From Watersipora subatra (lineage: Eukaryota > Bryozoa > Gymnolaemata > Cheilostomatida > Watersiporidae), in contig NC_088717.1 of assembly GCF_963576615.1 (NCBI RefSeq), positions 39,696,302 through 39,760,301 on the forward strand: a stretch of 64,000 nt of DNA, read 5' to 3'. A program made the translations under genes and the position numbers. Of this stretch, positions 37,763 to 48,300 are shown piece after piece (the first letter of the stretch is position 1; every line of letters begins with the position of its first letter). The notes beneath the pieces were generated by a model. It had not been told where the DNA came from. It searched no databases and worked only from the letters and a program-made list of their open reading frames with translations.

Positions 37763-38112
37763 TTGTTTCCTCACCCCGGATACCCCGTATGGGTGGTAAA
37801 TTCTGCTCTAACTCGGGTCTGCTACCAGAGACCTGGAAGTTTGAGCACTCGCCTCAAGATCTTAGCTGTTCCCAATAGCACACTTTTCTGCAACTCACCT
37901 GAGTTGATTGTTGTTGGTATTTGGGCAAGCCACATTTTATGCGCCGGTGTTATTGCGCCCAGTGCCCCAATGACTACTGGGATTACAGTTGTTCTTACAT
38001 TCCAGCATTTTTCAATCTCTTCTCCAAGAGGGAGATATTTCTCTACCTTTTCTTTTTCTTTGCTGGCTATATTGTAGTCATTGGGTACTGCTGTATCTAT
38101 TATAGTAGCCCT
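37763..38112 (-). mobile_element. 3' end of a non-LTR retrotransposon (LINE)
   Basis: The minus-strand frame 38112-37822 is open for ~96 codons and ends at TAG 37824-37822. It has the C-terminal region seen downstream of RT in many animal LINEs: TIIDTAVPNDYNI, EKVEKYLPLGEEIEKCWNV, TVIPVVIGALGAI and LQKSVLLGTAKILRRVL. About 60 bp of 3' UTR follow, and then the TA-rich minisatellite begins. The 5' side is cut off at a (TA)n run at about 38113, so RT itself is absent. Confidence 0.75.
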
Positions 38113-39509
38113 CTTATATATATATATATAGTGTGCAAACCTTCATATTCATCTTTAACAGCATTTCAGTGATAGACCACATGAAGCGCCTAAAACGCCA
38201 AAATATTATCATATAACCCTTAAGAAAAAACAACAAGTTATGTAGTACAAATGTTGTTATTCTCCTCTATAGACACACTGAAGTTGAGTTGGAGCCAGTT
38301 ATGCAACAGGAAGAATTCATGTAAGACCCTGTGGCGGAGCTGTAACTTGGAAAGAAAGGTTACAGACTATTTATATGGTCATTGATTGAAAGTGCCACAC
38401 TGACACACCTAGGCATATCAAACGCCATATCAGCTGAGAAAACATAGCGATTTTACGAATGTCAAGTTTTTCTCCAGCTATATATGTACGGGCGAAGATG
38501 GTCTAAGAAAGTACAGGTGAGAGCACTTGTAGCTCGCAGAAGCATGAGAGAGCCTGAAATATCATGCCGACACGGCGCAATTACAAATATTTGCAGTGCA
38601 GCAGTAAGTAAACGTTACTAAGTAAAGAAACCTAGAAAATGCGTCGTAAACTTGTAAACACGCGATGAAACGAGTGAGGCGGGATCAATGAGATTATGAT
38701 TAAAAAGGAAATGAAAACGCTACTGTCGTATTGTTGACAGTCCTTTCAGTTAAATAGCTGTATTTCCAATAATAGTTGAAAGCATTTCTTAGCTCAATTG
38801 AAAGTTTTATTCACGCTACTGTGTACTGAAGAAAGAAACTTTGTCTCTGCTTACAATAGGATTTAAATATGAGAAACCTTCCGCATTCCTTACAAAGCAC
38901 ATGTTTAAATTGGAAATTGTTTTTCATTTGTTCTAGCGCAAACCTCATTGGCAAAAGATGACACAAGAGTAATTCCAATATGTAACCGATGACAAGGGAA
39001 TGACATGAATCTCATGTGATGCTGCGGCCACAGCGCCTCCTAGCGGACATTAAATAGTCTCGCGGTAAATTGCTTCATAAAATTTACAAACCGCAATCTA
39101 CAAATTTCTAGACTAAAACTTCAATAAAACCTCTTAGGAGTAAAATAATTTTTAATCTGTATCTCCTCACAGGAAATCGCACTAGCCGTCGATATGTCTG
39201 TACATTCTCTATGAGACTATCAACTATTTCAAAGTATTATATAACGAACGCCGGTTTGTGAAACGCTTTTCAAATATTGCCATGACTTGGCACAACCTTC
39301 CTCAAAGGTGTGAGCCACCAGTAGCTCCTGGATAGCATATTAATACTTGCATATTTGCACAGCGAGTTTACCAGTTTAATTTGTGTTTGTTCTAGCGCCG
39401 CATTGAAAGCCCGCTCAACAATGGCGACCTTCCCCTCAATTGGGTTGAACAAACAGCCACTCAAATTCCACCTAACCTCTGTCCAGGTGCTGTCAAAATA
39501 TATACTAAT

Positions 39510-39720
39510 GCGCCAGAGATAGAGAGAGGGTATTGCTATGCCCTCCAGGATGATGGAATGTTGTTCGAGTAATCATTTAGTGAAAGTTGAGAATCACGCC
39601 TTACATAAAAATCTCCCCGTCTCAGATGTCGACCATTATGATTCCGACGATGACTGTGTATTTATGTTCAAAAGCCGAGCATCTGCAGGGCAATCACAAA
39701 ACACTTCTATACAGAAATGA
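39510..39720. repeat. Dispersed ~200-bp repeat, copy 1
   Basis: Starting GCGCCAGAGATAGA and passing through CCAGGATGATGGAA, CGAGTAATCATTTAGTGAAA and GTTGAGAATCA-GCCTTACAT, this stretch is about 85% like 50396-50585. No terminal repeats or coding potential are evident in the two copies. Confidence 0.8.
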
Positions 39721-39766
39721 TAACACATACATGTGGTTGTTAAATGAGCTATTCGGGGCGTGCGAG

Positions 39767-39790
39767 ATTCAGGGGCTCACGCCCCTGAAT
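39767..39790. repeat. Perfect 10-bp-arm stem-loop
   Basis: ATTCAGGGGC, loop TCAC, GCCCCTGAAT. It is GC-rich against an AT-rich background. It lies just right of the dispersed repeat, and a degenerate counterpart occurs near 41410. Confidence 0.7.
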
Positions 39791-42700
39791 ATGCTATGTT
39801 AAAATATTTTCTTCTGCCAATTTGGTTCTCCCTAGAATTGAGAACCTGCTAGTGAGTCGTTCTGTGTAAAAAATGAAAATGATGTAAGCAGTTGCTCCAC
39901 AGTTTACGAAGAAGTTTTGTTGATGACTGGATGGCAGTGCCACCAGTAATCACGACCAAACGCCAAGTTTCTTAGAACCAAAAAGAATTTTCAACAATAA
40001 CAGCTCTACATTATTGTCACAAAACAAGCTACGATGTCCTGACCCACTATGGGTAACTTTTATGATAAGAATAGCTTGATATCATTTATAAGGTTTGGTT
40101 AAATTTAATAGTGGCCCATGGCTTATAAGCTTTCCTTTATTAGTGATCATCGCAAGAAATCTGTTGCCGACTCTCAAGGCTGTCTATTAAAAACAGTCCA
40201 TCACTTGCCAGTTCTCCATTGTAACCCTCACACGAGACATCATATTTTCTATAGATCATTCATTTCATCTACTTTTTATTCAGACTTACAGATTTGGTAC
40301 AGAAGCAATGGTAAGTGACTAAACTTTTGAGCTTCACTTAAAAGTTTTGATTGGTTGAGCATCACTCAAAATGCTGATTGGTTGATCACTTTTTACCACA
40401 CAATCCTTTTGGAAATTACTTGGTGCTCTCTGTAAGCTAGTCAGCCAAGCGGTGTAAAGGGGTGTAAAGGCTGCTAAGGCCACAACTAACAAACAACTGC
40501 ATCTATCTAATAAACTCGTGGACTTGAGTCTAACTTGAGATGGAAGAAACCCTACTGTATATACAGTTACAAGTAAAGGCTTCCTCATATTGTCTTGTGA
40601 CTAGTTTGTTAAGAGAACATTTTCCTCTGAAGCTTCCAGCAATCTAAAATTGATTTTCTCAATAGCTATCATGATTGTCAAAATATATTTCTTATTTAAT
40701 TCTGGCAACTCGCCAGATTGCCTGATATAAACTTTCATTTCAGTTTGCTGATGGCAATTTCCTGCCTGTCCTTCGCATAAATACTTAAGCAACAAGACAT
40801 TTCACAATTCTGGGAACCTCACATTACTGACAGTAGTCGTATCAAAGCATGGTTTTTGGCAGCGATGAGTAATCGACTATCTCATGCCAAATACAATTAT
40901 CTGTGTCCAAGGTAACACGGTAGGAGAGACTCATAAACTTGCATAAATTTACAAGCGACGACGATTGATTCAATGATGCGTTGGAAGAACCATGAGAAGT
41001 TCATTTTAAACGATATAGTAATGATGATAAATAGTTTCGCTTGACTCGTCTGATCTTAGCAAAATCATGAGCTAATCCATTATTGCTCAATGTAGGAAGC
41101 GTTATATCTCCAAATATGTATGTAGATCATGCTATTACATCAAACAGTGAAAAATAACTGGGTTTTTATAACTTGTTTTATGATTGCAAACTGTAATAAT
41201 TATGCTAGGGAGTTCTTAGCTGTTGGTCTAATCTCATTGTCATACAATGTGGAGTAAATGATCCCAGCAAGACATGATTGACTCTGCAAGGGTATCTAAA
41301 ACACTGAAATCAAATGTTATTTTCTGCGCCTACCACACATTACTGAGCATGAATCAACTATTCAGTGAGCCTATCAAATAGTACTGAAATGGACAACTCG
41401 AGGAGTGCGAGATTGGCGCCTGCCCTGAAAATGCAAATAATTTTTCTCTGGCAATTTATATGGTCCAAATAATACTCGATCCAAATCAGTTACTTTTTTG
41501 CCTGTACGACTGAATTCAAATAACATATTGAAAATATTTACTTGGACTGTTCTGTTTTCAAAACATTAAAATACTAGGGCTTTATTATGTTGAGCAGTGA
41601 ATTAGACAATAGCTTTGCACAAATGTTGTTAAATTATTAAGGTAATGCTACAGAGAAAGTATGCCAAATGGGTAGTGGTTTAGACGACGTAACCCTAATG
41701 CGCATTTCTGAAAGAGTGAAAACTATTCCAACATTGTTAGAAACTATTGAGTTCGCTTTAGGATCAATTAAGACATGCTGGTGGGAAATTATTTAAAACA
41801 GCAAACCTCTAGCCTCTACACACAAAAATATTTTCACACAATATAACAGAGTGAGACAGGAATTCCCAGGAGAGGATGTTGACTTCTTCCAACTTTTGTG
41901 AAGCATTCAACAAGTACACAATAGATAGAATGAAAGAAACGGCGCTCTGGGACGACCAGGATGCTGCGGTCAGACCACTGAGAGGATTTGGATGCGTATG
42001 TCTCGTAAGTTTATTGTTACGTTTATAGTTTTATACTCTAAATAAATAATATATAGTATGGCTAAATATCTAGAGTCTCTCAATGATAGTCTTCATGTAA
42101 TCCCATAAGGCTTTTTTTATCGGCTTGATACAATCAGAGATGCCAGGGGTGAACCCTACTCTAGCCTCATTTGATAAAAGGAATATGACGCTTTCGAAAT
42201 TATGTTACAGCCAACCGTCTGCAATTCTTGAGCAGAACAATTTATTAAAAAGTTGTATGATAAATTATTTTTACTGAATAGTTTCAACAGGTTTCATAGT
42301 TAATGATCTTAAATAGGTATTTGAAAAATTGAATTTATCTACTCATAATTAGCAGTACAGGTAGAGAAAGCAACTCCAACAAGTAAAATTTTGAACAAAT
42401 TTTTTTTATCTGGTAATAACAAAGCTAGATTGGATGGAATTGATTCGGAAATGTGTATTCAGAGAGGTTTAGATCAAGCCTTGTGATTAGCTCAAGTCTA
42501 ATCAAGTGATGAGAGACTGACAGCTCTTAATTTGTAAACACTCATACGATTTTATTTGACCTTTAAAAACGTTATCTTAGTAAGATTCTCAAAAGTAAAA
42601 GTGTTATTCTACATAGCACTGTTTTAACTTGCCCCAAATCCTTGACACTGACGCTATTGAACTGTAAAACGGCAAAAAGTTTTTGTGTTTCATGACGTAT

Positions 42701-42848
42701 TACATTAACAATTTCGGTAGCTTTCTTGTGAAGCTTTCCCCAACCTGCTTTATCCCTTAGTTGTGATACAAGATGAAAATTTAGAAAAAACGTTTCATTT
42801 TATTTCCACATGTATTTATATACAACTGCAAACTCTATTAAACAATTG

Positions 42849-42915
42849 CGATACTGCATGCACTAGCATGATACCGCCTGCAGTATCATGATACCGTATG
42901 CAGTATCATGAAGCC
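42849..42915. repeat. Short tandem repeat of a ~22-bp half-palindromic unit
   Basis: Units of CATGATACCG-TGCAGTAT occur about three times (TGCATGCACTAGCATGATAC, CGCCTGCAGTATCATGATAC, CGTATGCAGTATCATGAAGC). Each can fold on itself through CATGATAC/GTATCATG. Confidence 0.7.
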
Positions 42916-43460
42916 ATACCAAATGCTAGGGAAGTGCTGAGAACTAGCGTTAGTCTCTCAAAAGCCACGATATTTCTCCATATGAGAGCCACACAAATCC
43001 TACCATGATACAGTAATTATAAATATATATTTTATATATTTACATAAAATATATCATGAAAACTATCAAAGAAATTTGTTCAATTAGAAGTAATAAAGAC
43101 ATCAATTTATTGCAAAGTGAAACAAACTTTACTCATGATTAAATGATAGTATATTTTATGTAGAACCTGTAGTTACATCTATGGTCAATATTAGAACTAA
43201 TGCCAGTTTACACTATTCATGAATCGACTCTAAATGTCTTGTAGTTCCCCTTAATATAATCATCTTAGAGGACATCTGCAGATTTTAATTTCTCTAACAT
43301 TTTCTATTCTCAATATATTCTACTTGTTGTGAATAATTACAATTCATTTCTGTTGTATCTATTTTTAAAACAAGCCTCAAGCCAAATATTTGTATTATTT
43401 AGATCAAGGTAAGACAACTACAATTAAATTTGGCCAATAAGCAATATTTTTGTGTTTGAG

Positions 43461-43498
43461 CAATGATATACAGCCTGGGCCAGGGCTGTATATCATTG
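43461..43498. mobile_element. 38-bp hairpin element with 7-bp flanking duplication, copy 1
   Basis: The arms CAATGATATACAGCC and GGCTGTATATCATTG close around TGGGCCAG. The element is flanked by the perfect direct repeat GTTTGAG at 43454-43460 and 43499-43505. The arms match those at 57385 and 58684, where the flanking heptamers differ, so the heptamer is a target duplication and not part of the element. Confidence 0.8.
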
Positions 43499-44959
43499 GT
43501 TTGAGTTAACATAGATTAAAATCAAAGGTAATTTCTGGGTATATCTGGGCAGTACAACTGATACGACCAAACCTTGTACATGAATGAAACTGCACCAAAT
43601 ATCTTACTATGAAAATATATTACATGGCCACCGATCAGTTAAATAGCTATGAATATCCTAATATTAGCTAAGCAAGGAGAGACAACTCCAACGAGGTGAC
43701 AACTTTCAAATCAAAACCTGTATCCTATCAGACAGGTAGAGACTCATCTTCAAACAACGAGAAAAACCAACCTTCGAAATCAATGAGCCACCATGACATA
43801 AAAATGCAGGTAACACCTGCTGTGTGTAGTCACAACACCCTCATACCTTAATCACAACTTGGGCAATGCTAAAAAAACTTGACCCTTGGTCAAAATTCTT
43901 ATTAATGTTTATAGAAGATTTAATAACATGTATATTCTTATGAAAAGCAATTAAAAACTCGAAAATAGAATGAGTACCATTCACTACAAGCTACACATTT
44001 CGAGTATGTTCGACAGCAATGAGATAAAACTTGAAAGTTGAGCTGATAGAGACAGCAGCTAAAATCTCTATAAACAAGATTGGTAAGTAGTAAACATATC
44101 TGGTCCCTAGGTCAGCCAGGCTGAAGGAGTATTACCTGGGATGAGCAAGCTGGTGGAGGCACTAAATGGTAATCTAACAAATCTAAGTATCCAATTGTAC
44201 TAAAAATTGTAAATCAAGCAAGACATCTTGTTCCCTATCTTCCATTTCCTGTCCTCTAAAATAAACAGATGAAAGCGTTAGCATTTTAACATTCTGAAGC
44301 CTACGCTTGTACACACCAGCAGGTGCCGTGATCCTAGACTGGGTTACAGACTTTCCATCAACTGGATATGCACTTAAAAGAAAACAAATAATTTTGACCT
44401 AAATATCATTTGGATGCTTCAAACTTATAAAAATCAATGAAACAAAACAGAAATCAAATGGAGTGAATATTTCTTATTTCATGTGCGCTTTTTGCACTCT
44501 TGTGTTGATATGGCCTACAATAGCACCTGCTCTGGTCTTATGGTTATAATGTTGGAGGATAAATTAATCTTTATCATCGGATGCTCAGTCACCCAGGATG
44601 TATGTATTGTAAGTTACATGTTTATCACTCACGCTGACACTGAACATTTCATCAAACCTAAACTTCCATTTACAAGTCTATAAGATAACATAACAATAAA
44701 TAATTCTTTTTACTGTTTGTTTTATTTTTGTGCATAATATTGGTTTGACTTTTACTTTTTATATTATAAAATCAAATGCAACTCAAATTTTATGTAGTAG
44801 CAATTAGCGCTGCCGAATAAACTAAAAATGAGTTCGTACAAGGAACTGTTTTCATTATCAAAAAACAAAAGATTAATGAAAGGGGAGAAAAGACTTCAAT
44901 GTTCACACTATTTTTTCGCTACAGCAAACACCAAAGTCCTCGAATACAAAATAGTGACA

Positions 44960-44965
44960 TTTATT
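44960..44965 (-). terminator. Candidate polyadenylation signal of MPDU1
   Basis: TTTATT on the plus strand is AATAAA on the minus strand, about 365 nt after the MPDU1 stop codon. Other TTTATT occurrences lie further away (near 44,721), so the choice is tentative. Confidence 0.35.
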
Positions 44966-45329
44966 GATTGAGTCGACAACTAATTTATGAGCCAAGAGCG
45001 AGAGAAAACTTAGACAAATGTAAGACAAAAGACTGTTGTGTCTTGGCTATTTAAAAGTAGTCCAGTATTCCTTGCAATGTGAAACAAATACACACGGCAC
45101 ACCCAAGTTAAGATTTCAAATAATAACATGTCCCAGCTTCCAGCTTCTAAACATTTTACAACTGAGCATCTCAATAGCACTTTTTCAATTCTAAAAGCTG
45201 TGGCCATAGATGAATTCTCTAAATACACTGTTACCAAATAACTGGAAGAGTATTTCTATGAACAGAGTACGCGAACATGCTGATACCTATATACGAGGAA
45301 GTGGAAGAGGAGTCCAATAACATCATCAT

Positions 45330-45383
45330 TTAGGCAACCTTTTTCTTCTTGTCAACGCTGTCAACATTCCAGTAGGCTATGAG
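45330..45383 (-). CDS. MPDU1: MPDU1 exon 6 (C-terminus)
   Basis: The acceptor is TTTGATTGTAG. It encodes [17 protein letters not shown] and stops at TAA 45332-45330. It aligns with the family ending LLFYWNA...KK. The final KKVA fits the KKxx retrieval rule. It is separated from exon 5 by 4.6 kb. Confidence 0.9.
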   Translation of the reverse strand, partial: LIAYWNVDSVDKKKKVA

Positions 45384-48300
45384 CTACAATCAAAGAATAA
45401 TTGAGTTTAAAAAGGATAGGATATATCAGTTACAAGTGTTTACCTCATTTTTTATAACCAGACTGTAAATAATTCCAGAGAATCATAAGCTAATTTGTAA
45501 ACACTAGTGTGGACATTGAGAAGCTAATGTTCTCATAATCCATGTCTCAGATTCGTTACGGAACAAGTTATGGAAACTGAGCTTTCCCGCAGCAGATTTG
45601 CGATGTAACGAGATAAGCTTAGCTCACCTCCTATCTGAGGGCATTCGCATAAATGGTTTTTGTGGATTCGCATCATCCACATTGAATTACAGAGCAGTAT
45701 AAAATAAAGGCAGTAATTTGCATTATGGGATATAAATGATAAAATTATATTATGGGTACAGGTAGTTAATTGAAATTTGGGGACAGATGGTAAACTGAAT
45801 TATGGGTACAGATGGTAAATCAAATTATGGGTACATATCAGGGTTGGCTCGGTTTAAACTGGGTGGTTTAAACCAGCCCGAAAAAACCGGTTTTTATGGT
45901 TTTTTCATTATTTTTTGTGAAAAACATAATGTTTGAAGCTCCTAGTGGTTCATGTGCGGTAGAAATGCAATTATATATAATTATCAGCTGTGGAAGTTTA
46001 TTTAGGACACAGTAGTAAAGTGATGGCAGAGCTCTAGTTGAACCTACATGAAATCCTAGCACAACAATGAATTAGTGAATTTAATTTTCAATTGGTTTTA
46101 TCAAGTGATATGATGATCTCTTTACTGATGAAATATGAAAACCATGTGAAATGTACTAATCCAATCACCGTCTCTAATAATGAATGAATACTTTTCTCAA
46201 GTCTGGCCAGTAAGAAAGGATTACTGATAATTAGAAATTAAAACAATAAAATCCTTTTGGGCAAAAGCTTTAAACTTGCAAACTAATATTTCATTTATTG
46301 GGCACAGGCCAAATTAGTTGGATTGTTAGAATTCAGTTTATCAAGTTTGTTGTGTTTTGAAAGGCAAAGGTTTTAAGGCAAAACGAAATAGGTGTGCTGT
46401 CGTAACGCGAGGTCACGCAGATAGGCTTAAAGATCACGTAGCAAAATGTCAAGCTGAAAACACCAATTTAGACAGTGATGCTAATATTCAGGTGATAGAA
46501 GTTGAGTCATCTGCCACTGCTCCAAACACTAGCAATGCATCTACATTATGCTCTGCTCTACACTACCACACGACTAATCACTGGGATTAAAGTTCCTACG
46601 TATACATAGGACTGTAAAATAAATGTAATAAATATAAAATGAAATGTAAAATATTCACTTTATGTGATAAGATTTCTGCTCTGTATTACATCGATCATGT
46701 TTGATTTATACTCATTCTGAAATTTCCATGTTTTCTCTCTTTTTCCCCATAACAACTCCCACAGTACCATTTTTAACAGATGATTCCACATTATTATGTT
46801 CAATACTCAATCATGCAGCTATAGTAAGTGATGTTAATTAGACTTAAAATTGCAAAAACCTTGGTAAAATTATCAAAACCATAAAAAACCGGTTTAAACC
46901 ATAAAAACCGGTTTAAACAAAAAAAACCTGGTTTTTTCATAGAAACCGTGATTTTTTCCAACCCTGGTACATATGGTAAATTAAATTATGGGTACAGGTA
47001 GCAAAATTGAATCATAAGTACAAGTAGTTAATTGAATCATGGGATATAAGTAGTAAGTTGTACAATAAATTATGGGCATAGGTAGTCAATTGAATCCAGA
47101 GATATAGGTGATAAATAGAATTATGGGTATTGGGGTAAATTGAACTAAAAGTTTAGGAGGTACATAAATAATGTGCAAAGACACTAAACTTTGAAAGCCT
47201 CAAACTTCCATAATATATTTACTAAGTTTTTGTATTCCTTGAAAATTATCTGACGACGATCTTAATTTCCATGAGAATTTATAAAACTGGTGTTGTCTTC
47301 ACTACCGAATAGTGGTAATTAATATTCGTCATAAGGTCTCAGATGGTCATACAAATATCACTTCACCAGTCTAATAAATGATATTGAGAATACTAACCTA
47401 AGCGTGTGATCCATAAATATGCAAGCCAAGTTATGTGTAATTGATTTTTATTCTAACAAAACCATTCACTCTTTTCATACACAGCCACATTTGAATAACA
47501 TCTTTCTTCAGGTTGAACCCCCAAAAGTCACAATTACCTTTAAAGAACTTCAATTAGAAAAAACATGATAATTTTATGGCATGTTTTACTATAAAAAAAC
47601 TATCAACTAAACATTTTATACAGAACTAGTATCCTGTCACTCAAGCGTTCCGTAAGAGATCATCAGGTGTGTCGATAAAGCTCAGAGAGTAAGTATGCAC
47701 ACAGCTATTCCATAACTTCGCGGCCATTTAGTGCGAGCGCAAAAATGTTGGTTTGCTAAGTTGAATGTTGTGAGTTCAAATCCCACACAAAGCAATATTT
47801 TAACCTCTGACCCTGGCTTTGGACGGCCGGATGGACAGACAGACAGACTCTTGTAACTTTAATGATTGCTTATTTGAGATATTCATTGCTTCAAGGTAAA
47901 CCAACTGGAGTCAAGATTACATACACAAGAGACACACTAACAAAACAGAGGCATTTCGTGGCATTTTGTATATCAACTAGATTAATACCCTGTGTGGCAA
48001 GGGTAACAAAAAACAGCTTACAAACATAACATTACCTTACCTACTATATTGCCTTCATACTACATTACCTGCAAGTGTCTATAAATTGCTTTTATTACGC
48101 GTGAAACGCCAGACATTTACCCAGTGAGGGATGCTGGTAATTGTTATGTGTGACGTAACATCGTTGTGTATTTTAACCAATGTATTGAATATCTCCCCCA
48201 TTATTGATCACTATGCTCAATTGAACGCTGTAGGCGAATGGATAAGCTTGCTGCCTTCAAAACTGGGGATGCAAGATCAAATCATCTGCAAAGCAGATTT

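Larger units (their letters stand above)
38113..45329. other. Mostly non-coding; repeats and one mini hairpin element
   Basis: Contents seen are the dispersed repeat 39510-39720, a 24-bp stem-loop at 39767-39790 (ATTCAGGGGC/GCCCCTGAAT), small tandem repeats at 42849-42915 and the hairpin element 43461-43498. I found no gene. Around 41400 a GTGCGAGATT-rich stretch resembles 39757-39790. The MPDU1 3' UTR probably occupies the right end. Confidence 0.5.
45716..47160. repeat. Degenerate ~26-bp tandem repeat, split by a hAT element
   Basis: Units like AATTATGGGTACAG-TRGTAAATTG occur five or so times at 45716-45838 and again six or so times at 46975-47160. The interruption is exactly the hAT element at 45839-46966. 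The array lies in MPDU1 intron 5. Confidence 0.85.

Noticed and set aside
37119-37878. Open frames of up to 151 codons rich in Tyr and Ile
   Set aside because: They are translations of the ATATATGTATACATC minisatellite.
46357-46590. 77-codon open frame as a host gene
   Set aside because: It lies inside a hAT element with target duplication and resembles only part of a transposase BED finger.
47719-47790. Intact tRNA gene
   Set aside because: A- and B-box-like motifs are present, but no cloverleaf closes, and the same unit recurs with a tail at 51351, so it is a SINE.
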